A DNA stretch of 64,000 nt, from positions 575,501 through 639,500 of the forward strand of contig NZ_CP157197.1 in the NCBI RefSeq assembly GCF_039954865.1, in the 5' to 3' direction. The notes below the pieces were generated by a model that worked only from the letters and a program-made list of their open reading frames with translations, had not been told where the DNA came from and ran no database searches. This DNA comes from Rickettsia sp. Oklahoma-10 (GTDB taxonomy: Bacteria; Pseudomonadota; Alphaproteobacteria; Rickettsiales; Rickettsiaceae). Position 1 is the first letter of the stretch. Each line of letters starts with the position of its first letter. Shown one piece after another: positions 51,640 to 61,976 of this stretch. The translations under genes were made by a program, and so were the position numbers.

Positions 51640-52749
51640 ACCTATATTAACTATATTAGGAGCTAGATTTGCTTGCAACTGCTAAGATCGGAGGCAGTAC
51701 TAAGTTAGTTTTATTGCTAAATTTATAACACTTCCAAGTTTGTTACTACTGGGTGTTATTCCTACTATTTTTTTTACGTTACTTGCAGTTTCTACAGCTT
51801 TTCCCACTGCTTTACAGAAGAATTCTATCTTTTCGGCAAACGAATCTATCTACATTTAATATTTTTAATAATTCTGTTTTAGTTTCGTTTAGATTATTAG
51901 AAATAGTAATATTGACATAATTTGTCAATATTTATATATTTTGGAATTGCACTTTCAATATTATTTTTTAGTTCTACTAATTTTTTCTTCGACTTCATCT
52001 TTACTGTTTGCTATATTTTGATAGCCTCTACAACATTCTCTAGGGTAGCTTTATTATTAAGATTTTTATTTGCTATTTCAATAATTTTTCGAGATGGTTC
52101 TTTTGATATTTCTGAAAAAAAAAGCAACTTTCTTGGCTTTTGTATATACCTTTTCAGGATTTGTATTGTCTTTAATTTCTTGCCTCATTTCTTTTATATC
52201 ATTATGCAATTTTGTTACTTTTAACAATAGCTTGCTTTTCAGAGTCAATAAGATTATTTATTTTTGTTAATGTTCTATTTATTTGGATAAATATCCCAAG
52301 AATCAGTATTTGGGTTGATATGATTCCAACTAGTATATTTTCTCATGATTCTATAATTTTTTTTCGAAGCTCTAGGAGAGAGTGTATCCAATTCTTGCTG
52401 AAATTTTAAAACTTGTTCTAAAACGTTTAAACATTTTTCTATAATAATTTCGTCAAATAAAAAAGATATCTTTTGTTTTTAACTGTTCTTGATATACTTT
52501 CTCAAGTGCTGCGGATAGAGTAGTTATGGCTTCTTGGATTGTTCTATTAAAAAGCTTTTCTATTTTTTCTACATCTATTTTCAGTGTGAGATAATTCATT
52601 TAAAGAATGTTGTAAAATATAAAATAAATGATCTTCCAAATCTTTTACATTTATTTTATAAAACCGTTTAATTTTATTAAAAGTGTTTGTAGTTCTAATT
52701 GTTGTTCTTTATTAAATTGACTGAAGTGAGAAAAATCAATTATAGACAT
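51640..52749 (-). pseudogene. Long coiled-coil protein, broken
   Basis: A clear start is visible at the ATG at 52749: MSIIDFSHFSQFNKEQQLEL then QTLLIKLNGFIK. After a frame change follow VEKIEKLFNRTIQEAITTLS, AALEKVYQEQLKTKDI, then EKCLNVLEQVLKFQQELDTL further down. The pieces are Gln/Glu/Lys/Leu-rich heptads with many stops down to ~51640. Forward-strand open frames here are mirror artefacts of this composition. The family is not recognised. Confidence 0.55.
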
Positions 52750-52965
52750 AAAATTTATTAGTTTATTATCAGATGTTAAATAATCTTAAAGCTTTATAAC
52801 CATAAAATAAAATGTAAAATAGTTATCATTGTCCTTAAGATTAATTTTTGTTATATTAAGTGTTTAATATTGCTACAATAGATTTATATTATTTATGGTA
52901 TAGCTATATATTTTTGAAAGATTACACTAATCTAACTAACATATTATTAATTATTCAAAAAATTT

Positions 52966-54330
52966 ATGCGTAAATTAACTACATTCATTGTTATATTATT
53001 ACTTACTAGTTCAGCTGTCTCTGTTGATTTGCAGGAAGCTTTAACTGCAGGGTATAAGAATAATGATGAGCTGAAAGCTGCGAGAATTAAATTTTTGAAC
53101 TCAATTGAGAGTTTTTCACGAGCTTTTTCAGAGTTTATGCCTAGTGCCGGATTGCAGATTAATAGAAATAACAATAAAAATAAATATAATAAAAAATATG
53201 CAGAGAGACTTGGTCTTACCCCAGTGGAAACAGATAGCGATCAAGGTGCATTCACAATTGAGCAATCATTATTTAACGGGGGTTCTAGTGTTGCAGCTCT
53301 TAAAGCTGCTCAAGCAGGATTTAGAGCGTCACGAGGCGAATATTATGCCAGCGAACAGAAAGTATTATTAAATTTAATAACTGTTTATCTTGATTGTTTT
53401 GAGAGTAAAGAGAAATATGATATTTCTGAAAGTAGGGTCCGCACTAACATACAACAAGTTAATATAGTTGAAGAAAAATTAAAGCTTGGAGAAGCAACAG
53501 AAATAGATATAGCAACTGCAAGAGCAGGGCTTGCAGCGGCAGAAACAAATAAACTAGCTGCTTATGCCGATTTTCAAGGAAAAAAAGCAAATTTTATTAG
53601 AGTATTTGGAATAGAACCAACTAATATAACTATGCCTGATTTACCTAAAATGTTACCTGTGTCATTAGATCAGTTAACAAAAAAAGCTGTTAAGTTAAAT
53701 CCTGATATTGATGCGGCAAGGCATAATGTGACTTCGGCTAAAGCTGTAGAAATGGCAGAAAAAGGAAAATTATTGCCGCAAGTAAGCGTAAAGTTGCAAT
53801 CGGGTAGAATCAACTATAATCCGCAAGATCCAGTTGTTCAAAATATAAACACTAAAAGTGTTACTACTACTCTTGCAGTCAATATACCTATTTATCCTGA
53901 AGGAGGAGCTCAATATTCGCGAATTAGATTGGCTAAGAATCAAACAAGAAGTAGCGCAGTTCAGCTTGATAGTGCGATAAAGCAGACCCACGCAGGGGTT
54001 GTAAGTGTGTGGGAGGGATTTGAAGCAGCAAAATCACGTATTATTGCAGCTAATCAAGGTGTGGATGCTGCTCAAATATCATATGATGGTACTGTGCAAG
54101 AAGAAATAGTCGGGTCTAAAACAATATTAGATGTTTTAACTGCTGAAGAAAAATTATATGAAGCGAAAATAACTCGTGTAGATGCGTATAAATCTTCAGT
54201 AATTGCGGCATATCAAATGAAATTGTTAACCGGCGAGCTAACAGCTAAAAGTTTAAAACTTAAAGTAAAATATTTTAGTCCTGAAGAAGAGTTTAAGACT
54301 CTTAAAAAGAAAATGTTTATAGGTTTCTAA
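52966..54330 (+). CDS. tolC: TolC-family outer membrane efflux protein
   Basis: TolC forms the trimeric outer membrane and periplasmic tunnel for type I secretion and drug efflux. It has a signal peptide (residues 1-~20, KLTTFIVILLLTSSAVSVD) and two OEP repeats of ~200 residues with long helices. Typical TolC words include LQEALTAGYKNNDELKAARI near the mature N-terminus, GAFTIEQSLFNGGSSVAALK in the beta-barrel region, and KLGEATEIDIATARAGLAAA. At 454 residues it is full length. popZ follows after 1 nt, implying translational coupling. Confidence 0.95.
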   Translation: MRKLTTFIVILLLTSSAVSVDLQEALTAGYKNNDELKAARIKFLNSIESFSRAFSEFMPSAGLQINRNNNKNKYNKKYAERLGLTPVETDSDQGAFTIEQSLFNGGSSVAALKAAQAGFRASRGEYYASEQKVLLNLITVYLDCFESKEKYDISESRVRTNIQQVNIVEEKLKLGEATEIDIATARAGLAAAETNKLAAYADFQGKKANFIRVFGIEPTNITMPDLPKMLPVSLDQLTKKAVKLNPDIDAARHNVTSAKAVEMAEKGKLLPQVSVKLQSGRINYNPQDPVVQNINTKSVTTTLAVNIPIYPEGGAQYSRIRLAKNQTRSSAVQLDSAIKQTHAGVVSVWEGFEAAKSRIIAANQGVDAAQISYDGTVQEEIVGSKTILDVLTAEEKLYEAKITRVDAYKSSVIAAYQMKLLTGELTAKSLKLKVKYFSPEEEFKTLKKKMFIGF

Positions 54331-54331
54331 C

Positions 54332-54727
54332 GTGAGTACAGAAAGTAAGAAGCAAGATATGTCTATAGAAGACATATTAAAATTGATCAAAGGAGTAATT
54401 AACAAGCGTAAAAATCATATGCACGGAAATGATAGTGAAGATGAAGATATATTAGAACTAACAGAGATGGTAAATCAAGATGAAGGAGAGAAGTTAATAT
54501 CAACTAAATCTGCTGAGGTAATAGGTGATATTTTAAAAAATTTTACCGATATTATTAAAGAGTACAAGTTGGATAATAATATTCCATCTAAAAATGCACT
54601 TGAAGAATTAGTTATTGAGATGTTGAAACCAGAACTTAAGCTATGGCTTGATAAAAATCTACCTTTACTTGTTAAAGAGTTAGTAGAGGTTGAAATAAAG
54701 AAATTGGTGCAAAGTAGTAAGAGATAA
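54332..54727 (+). CDS. popZ: PopZ-like polar organising protein (DUF2497)
   Basis: The N-terminal helix DMSIEDILKLIKGVINKRK and the C-terminal domain LEELVIEMLKPELKLWLDKN then LPLLVKELVEVEIKKLVQ (residues ~92-128) match PopZ/DUF2497 ('lE.lvremL.PmLkeWLD.nLP.lVe.lV..EIer'). PopZ assembles a polar matrix that anchors ParB-bound chromosome origins in Caulobacter. The middle is acidic and disordered (NDSEDEDILELTEM), shorter than in Caulobacter. The start is the GTG at 54332, one base after tolC. Neighbouring tolC is also seen in free-living relatives. Its role in Rickettsia is inferred. Confidence 0.88.
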   Translation: MSTESKKQDMSIEDILKLIKGVINKRKNHMHGNDSEDEDILELTEMVNQDEGEKLISTKSAEVIGDILKNFTDIIKEYKLDNNIPSKNALEELVIEMLKPELKLWLDKNLPLLVKELVEVEIKKLVQSSKR

Positions 54728-54733
54728 GGTATT

Positions 54734-54855
54734 TATGTCATTCCAGCGGAAGCAGGAGTACAGAAATATAACCTTAATTATAGAATAGGTACATATTTAA
54801 AAAATAAACTTATAAAAAACTTATTTTTTATAGGTTTAGATTTTAGCATCCGTAA
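54734..54855. repeat. Degenerate type B palindromic repeat
   Basis: It starts tatgtcattccagcggaagc. Inside are inverted ataaacttataaaaaactt and tttttataggttta tracts; the right arm is decayed. Confidence 0.45.
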
Positions 54856-54886
54856 TCTATCAACTATATATTTAATAAGGAATGAT

Positions 54887-57800
54887 ATGTTAAATAAATT
54901 ATGTAAGATATTATTTTTTGTCAGACTGTTATTGGTGACAGGCCAAAGTTATGCTATACCACCCTCGTTATCTGGTGCCGAAGTAGTTACCGAAGACAAA
55001 GAGGTTAGCTCTAATTCAGATACTTCTATTTTTGATAAATTTAAGCAATTTTTTAGTAAACAAAACGATATACCTCCTAAATCAAAAAAAACTAAAGCAG
55101 CAGATCAAGAGGATCCAAAGCTTTCACAAGAGCCTAGTGAAAATGAACATGCTAAGTTGTTTATGGATGTAGGTAATGCAACATTACCTAGTGCTGCAAG
55201 TAATACTGTTCATACAAAAAATACCAGTCATGCAAGTAGTGTAGATTTAGCTTCTCATGACATTAATGAATCTAATGAAACTGAGGCATCTGAACCTTTT
55301 ATAGATGTAGGTAATGCAACATTACCTAGTGCTGCAAGTAATACTGTTCATACAAAAAATACCAGTCATGCAAGTAGTGTAGATTTAGCTTCTCATGACA
55401 TTAATGAATCTAATGAAACTGAGGCATCTGAACCTTTTATGGATGTAGGTAATGCAACATTACCTAATGCTGCAAGTAATACTGTTCATACAAAAAATAC
55501 CAGTCATGCAAGTAGTGTAGATTTAGCTTCTCATGACATTAATGAATCTAATGAAACTGAGGCATCTGAACCTTTTATGGATGTAGGTAATGCAACATTA
55601 CCTAATGCTGCAAGTAATACTGTTCATACAAAAAATACCAGTCATGCAAGTAGTGTAGATTTAGCTTCTCATGACATTAATGAATCTAATGAAACTGAGG
55701 CATCTGAACCTTTTATGGATGTAGGTAATGCAACATTACCTAATGCTGCAAGTAATACTGTTCATACAAAAAATACCAGTCATGCAAGTAGTGTAGATTT
55801 AGCTTCTCATGACATTAATGAATCTAATGAAACTGAGGCATCTGAACCTTTTATGGATGTAGGTAATGCAACATTACCTAATGCTGCAAGTAATACTGTT
55901 CATACAAAAAATACCAGTCATGCAAGTAGTGTAGATTTAGCTTCTCATGACATTAATGAATCTAATGAAACTGAGGCATCTGAACCTTTTATGGATGTAG
56001 GTAATGCAACATTACCTAATGCTGCAAGTAATACTGTTCATACAAAAAATACCAGTCATGCAAGTAGTGTAGATTTAGCTTCTCATGACATTAATGAATC
56101 TAATGAAACTGAGGCATCTGAACCTTTTATGGATGTAGGTAATGCAACATTACCTAATGCTGCAAGTAATACTGTTCATACAAAAAATACCAGTCATGCA
56201 AGTAGTGTAGATTTAGCTTCTCATGACATTAATGAATCTAATGAAACTGAGGCATCTGAACCTTTTATGGATGTAGGTAATGCAACATTACCTAATGCTG
56301 CAAGTAATACTGTTCATACAAAAAATACCAGTCATGCAAGTAGTGTAGATTTAGCTTCTCATGACATTAATGAATCTAATGAAACTGAGGCATCTGAACC
56401 TTTTATGGATGTAGGTAATGCAACATTACCTAATGCTGCAAGTAATACTGTTCATACAAAAAATACCAGTCATGCAAGTAGTGTAGATTTAGCTTCTCAT
56501 GACATTAATGAATCTAATGAAACTGAGGCATCTGAACCTTTTATAGATGTAGGTAATGCAACATTACCTAGTGCTGCAAGTAATACTGTTCATACAAAAA
56601 ATACCAGTCATGCAAGTAGTGTAGATTTAGCTTCTCATGACATTAATGAATCTAATGAAACTGAGGCATCTGAACCTTTTATGGATGTAGGTAATGCAAC
56701 ATTACCTAGTGCTGCAAGTAATGAAATGCGTTATGATGAAATTATTTCTAATGCACATGCTGAAACAAATCTAGCATCCAATATAACTCTTAACGTACCA
56801 AGACAGATGGTATCTATGACTCCGGTTCGCCCTGAAAACTATGTAGTACTTCCGTCACCACCTGTACATACGCCTATTCCGCTTAATCCACCTCCTGATG
56901 CTAATAAAGAGAAAGAAAGCGTAATACCTATAGTATCGTCGGCCACACTGTCTGTGTCTAATATGCCTGCTATTTCTCTGCATGCAGTTAGTACACCGGT
57001 AACCCAAGATACTACTTCAAGTACCATGCTGGCAATAGTGCATCCGGCAGAAAATCTGGTAGTATCTGTACCTGCACCGCCGGTAATACCTACATATCAA
57101 TCGTCTACACAACCTATAATGCCGAGTAGTCCAAATACACCTGTTAGTACTCTGCCTAAAGTAGTGTCTGTAACTAATTCTTCGGCAGAGATAAATAATA
57201 CGAAAAAGACATTAACGGTTAGCTCGTATATGCCGAAAAAACAAGATTGGAATACTCCACTCATACCTGTTGTAGTGAAACCCAATCACAGTAAGCCTTT
57301 AGAGACGCAGAATAGTCAAGCTACAAATAATCAAGAGAAATCACTGCTAGTAAGCTCTCCAAATGTTATGATTCAAGAACAAGATAATGCACTAGATAAT
57401 GAAACATTGGAATCGGCAACAAAATTTGTTAAAGATGAAACACAAATGTTATTTTTACCTGATGATGATATAGTTCTTGGTAAACTAACTGAGCAAGCGA
57501 CTTTAGAGCAGATGGATATGTATGCATATATAGGGCTATTCCAAAAGAAAAAAGAATGGATAGTAAATGCTGAAAGAAGAAAAATTGTAGAGAGTTTTAT
57601 TAAATATGATTATGATATAAATAAACACAAAGATATTTATGCCAACTTATCTTATTGTAGTGCAGTAGATAATGCTTTTAGAGCAATTGATAACAATAAT
57701 ATTTCTGAACTGCGTACGTTACTTGATGTTTATCCTATATTGCACGAAAAGAACAGACTAGGTGAAACATTACTAACTGCTTCTATTTATAATGATAATT

Positions 57801-57943
57801 ACTATTTAGCAAAATTTCTGGTCATACGCGGCATTAAAATTTCTACTCTAAATGATGAGTGCAAATATCCGTTAGATATTGCATTAGTTCAAGGAAATGC
57901 TAACATAGAGTGTATGTTAATAAAAGCTAAAGGTTATAATTAA
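54887..57943 (+). CDS. Exported ankyrin protein with eleven 46-residue tandem repeats
   Basis: This is a 1018-residue protein with no recognised family over most of its length. The signal peptide (residues 1-~24, cleavage near GQSYA) implies export. A charged linker leads into the repeat region (about residues 93-612). Each 46-residue unit carries DVGNATLP..ASNTVHTKN, then SHASSVDLASHDINESNETE. A Pro/Ser/Thr/Val-rich spacer follows (about 635-820). The C-terminal ~120 residues contain ankyrin-like repeats (FRAIDNNNISELRTLLDVYP, then GETLLTASIYNDNYYLAKFL). A surface or secreted effector role is inference from the signal peptide plus ankyrin domain. A good ribosome site (taaggaatgat) precedes the ATG. 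Confidence 0.9.
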   Translation: MLNKLCKILFFVRLLLVTGQSYAIPPSLSGAEVVTEDKEVSSNSDTSIFDKFKQFFSKQNDIPPKSKKTKAADQEDPKLSQEPSENEHAKLFMDVGNATLPSAASNTVHTKNTSHASSVDLASHDINESNETEASEPFIDVGNATLPSAASNTVHTKNTSHASSVDLASHDINESNETEASEPFMDVGNATLPNAASNTVHTKNTSHASSVDLASHDINESNETEASEPFMDVGNATLPNAASNTVHTKNTSHASSVDLASHDINESNETEASEPFMDVGNATLPNAASNTVHTKNTSHASSVDLASHDINESNETEASEPFMDVGNATLPNAASNTVHTKNTSHASSVDLASHDINESNETEASEPFMDVGNATLPNAASNTVHTKNTSHASSVDLASHDINESNETEASEPFMDVGNATLPNAASNTVHTKNTSHASSVDLASHDINESNETEASEPFMDVGNATLPNAASNTVHTKNTSHASSVDLASHDINESNETEASEPFMDVGNATLPNAASNTVHTKNTSHASSVDLASHDINESNETEASEPFIDVGNATLPSAASNTVHTKNTSHASSVDLASHDINESNETEASEPFMDVGNATLPSAASNEMRYDEIISNAHAETNLASNITLNVPRQMVSMTPVRPENYVVLPSPPVHTPIPLNPPPDANKEKESVIPIVSSATLSVSNMPAISLHAVSTPVTQDTTSSTMLAIVHPAENLVVSVPAPPVIPTYQSSTQPIMPSSPNTPVSTLPKVVSVTNSSAEINNTKKTLTVSSYMPKKQDWNTPLIPVVVKPNHSKPLETQNSQATNNQEKSLLVSSPNVMIQEQDNALDNETLESATKFVKDETQMLFLPDDDIVLGKLTEQATLEQMDMYAYIGLFQKKKEWIVNAERRKIVESFIKYDYDINKHKDIYANLSYCSAVDNAFRAIDNNNISELRTLLDVYPILHEKNRLGETLLTASIYNDNYYLAKFLVIRGIKISTLNDECKYPLDIALVQGNANIECMLIKAKGYN
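55165..56722 (+). repeat. 138-nt tandem repeat array (11 full units plus a partial)
   Basis: Copies begin at 55165 and recur every 138 nt through 56683 (twelve starts; the last is truncated after ~40 nt). Units are almost identical. The variable sites seen are atg/ata (Met/Ile) before GAT and agt/aat (Ser/Asn) in LP(S/N)AAS. Units 3-10 are all Met/Asn, while units 2 and 11 are both Ile/Ser. Since 138 is divisible by 3, copy number changes keep the frame. Confidence 0.98.
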
Positions 57944-57963
57944 CGTTATTTTGTTTGCGTAAT

Positions 57964-58066
57964 TCTCATCCCATGGTTTGACCACAGGATCTACAAACAC
58001 TTAAAGTACTTATAATCTTAGTATTGTACATCTGGTGGGTCCCGCGATCAAATCGCAAGATGACAC
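57964..58066. repeat. Type A palindromic repeat
   Basis: The ends tcatcccatggtttgaccac and gcgatcaaatcgcaagatga are imperfect inverted copies; the centre reads aatcttagtattgtac. Confidence 0.55.
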
Positions 58067-58178
58067 CGGATATTTTTCTGATCCACATCACAATTTAAAT
58101 AATTCTTGCAAAGCATAATTGCTTTTCTATATTAAATAGTTTAATTTAGAAAGAAAAATAATTAATTACCTCCCCTAA

Positions 58179-60170
<1,992 letters not shown>

Positions 60171-60176
60171 AGAAAC

Positions 60177-60261
60177 ATGTCACCCCGTGGCTTGACCACG
60201 GGGTCTTAGGAGAAAAAGTTTATTATACAAGATTCCATGATCAAGTTGCGGGATGACATTG
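60177..60261. repeat. Type A palindromic repeat
   Basis: The left arm atgtcaccccgtggcttgac/cacggggtct is itself a strong hairpin, and the right arm catgatcaagttgcgggatg/acatt mirrors it imperfectly. It is the best-preserved type A copy here and follows the parE stop by 7 nt, so it may end the parE transcript. Confidence 0.65.
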
Positions 60262-60338
60262 AGAAAATTAATTCACACTGGTTATGCATTTTCGCAATGA
60301 CGTTAAAAACACAAAATTAAACACATATTTGGAGTATT

Positions 60339-61718
60339 ATGTTATTACGTTTAATTATAACACTATTATTTATAATAAATTCTATTTGTGCATTTGCAGA
60401 AGCAGAAAAAGAACCTGAAAATAAAATATCGAATCAGGAAGCTTATAAGCAATTTCAAAACGTATTTGAACGTATAGAAAAGGATTACGTACAGATACCC
60501 GATAGGCAAAAAATGATAGATGAAGCAATTAACGGTATGTTAAATTCGCTTGATCCTCATTCAGGCTATTATACTGATGAGGATTTAGAAGATATTTTTA
60601 CTTTTACAAAAGGTGAATTTGGCGGAATCGGTGTTGAAATAATGTATGATAGCGGAGTAATTAAGATTATATCTCCTATTGACGATTTGCCGGCTTTCAA
60701 AGCAGGACTGAAAGGTGGGGATTATATAGTAGGTGTGAATGACGAATTAGTCTCTACGCTTGGTCCTAATAAAGCTATAAAAGAAATGCGTGGTACAGCT
60801 GGTACTAAGGTTAAATTGTTGATAATTAAGGAAGAAGAGGCAAAGCCACAAGAAGTAGAACTTACTCGGGAAATAGTAAAAATCAAGCCGATAAAAGCAC
60901 ATTTAGAGAAGAATAATATTGCATATATACGTATAATTACTTTTAATGAGTCAACAATTTCTGAGTTGAAGAAAGCAGTAAAAAAGTTAAACACTGAAAG
61001 TAAAGAGGGTCTTAAAGGTATTATTCTTGATTTACGCAATAATGCTGGAGGTATACTCGATCAAGCTATTGCAGTTAGTGATTATTTTATTGATTCCGGT
61101 ATAATTGTAACAACAAAAGGTAGAACTGTATCAAGTAATAGTGAAACTAAAGCAAATGAGTTTTCGTTAAAAGCTCCCAAAGTACCTATGATAGTGTTAA
61201 TAAATGGTAATTCTGCCTCTGCCTCGGAAATAGTTGCTGGAGCTTTGCAAGATCATAAAAGAGCAATAATACTTGGTACTAAGTCTTTCGGTAAAGGATC
61301 AGTTCAGGCTCTAACGCAAATCAATTCTAGGGCTGCCGTAAAACTCACCATATCTAAATATTACACCCCAAGTGGTCGTTCTATTCAAGCAGAAGGAATA
61401 GAGCCTGATATTATAATTGAGCCAGCAAAAGTCGAATATCCTGAGGTGAAAAAAATAGATAAGCGTTTTTCAGAGAGTTCTTTAAAAAATTACCTAAAGA
61501 ATGATAATGCAAAAAATAAAGATAATGCATTTAAAAACAAAGATAGTAAAAAAGAAACAAAAACCAAAAATAATAAACAAGAAGAGAATGAATTATCGGA
61601 ATTATACAAAAAAGATTATCAATTTGCTCGTGCTTATGATGTGATTACAGGGTTAATTATTAATAAGAAGTTGGAAACAAGTAATGTTAAACAAGAAGGT
61701 AAGGAGCAGCAAGAGTAA
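60339..61718 (+). CDS. ctpA: C-terminal processing (S41) periplasmic protease
   Basis: CtpA/Prc-type proteases trim C-termini of periplasmic proteins. It has a signal peptide (residues 1-~21, LIITLLFIINSICAFAEA), then a PDZ domain (about 88-170; GGIGVEIMYDSGVIKIISPI, DDLPAFKAGLKGGDYIVGVN). The peptidase core shows the S41 words GIILDLRNNAGGILDQAI, the catalytic Ser in NGNSASASEIVAGALQD and the Lys in TKSFGKGSVQ. The C-terminal ~80 residues are a Lys/Asn-rich low-complexity linker ending in a short helical domain. The total of 459 residues is normal. Confidence 0.95.
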   Translation: MLLRLIITLLFIINSICAFAEAEKEPENKISNQEAYKQFQNVFERIEKDYVQIPDRQKMIDEAINGMLNSLDPHSGYYTDEDLEDIFTFTKGEFGGIGVEIMYDSGVIKIISPIDDLPAFKAGLKGGDYIVGVNDELVSTLGPNKAIKEMRGTAGTKVKLLIIKEEEAKPQEVELTREIVKIKPIKAHLEKNNIAYIRIITFNESTISELKKAVKKLNTESKEGLKGIILDLRNNAGGILDQAIAVSDYFIDSGIIVTTKGRTVSSNSETKANEFSLKAPKVPMIVLINGNSASASEIVAGALQDHKRAIILGTKSFGKGSVQALTQINSRAAVKLTISKYYTPSGRSIQAEGIEPDIIIEPAKVEYPEVKKIDKRFSESSLKNYLKNDNAKNKDNAFKNKDSKKETKTKNNKQEENELSELYKKDYQFARAYDVITGLIINKKLETSNVKQEGKEQQE

Positions 61719-61728
61719 TATAATTCTT

Positions 61729-61910
61729 TGTCATTCCTAACTTTTTGTATAGATCCCTATTTCATGCCCGCAACATGTAAGCGGTAGTCTAGTAAAACCT
61801 AAGCAAAACTTGTTTTTCAGGTTTATTTTGTTAATTAATTTATAATTTTGTACTAATAGTAAGATTATTTTCTAGATTTCCGCCTCAGCTGGTATAAAAT
61901 CCTGAATGTT
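61729..61910. repeat. Long type B palindromic repeat
   Basis: It starts tgtcattcctaac and holds tagtaaaacctaagcaaaac, ttgtttttcaggtttatttt, tttgtactaatag and tctagatttccgcctcagct, ending before cctgaatg. It shares these core words with the copies at 351 and 37053. Confidence 0.5.
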
Positions 61911-61976
61911 AGTACAGTAGAGGGGCAAGCTAAAGGGTGATATCGGTTGAGCTAAAAATAAATACTAGGTTTCGTA

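Noticed and set aside
51922-52409. Hydrophobic forward-strand frames that look like small membrane proteins
   Set aside because: They are the mirror of a Lys/Glu/Gln-rich coiled-coil pseudogene on the reverse strand; poly-Phe/Ile composition arises from its complement.
54887-57943. The 138-nt array as a CRISPR array
   Set aside because: The repeats are directly adjacent, lack unique spacers, are much longer than CRISPR repeats and are translated in one continuous frame; no cas genes are present.
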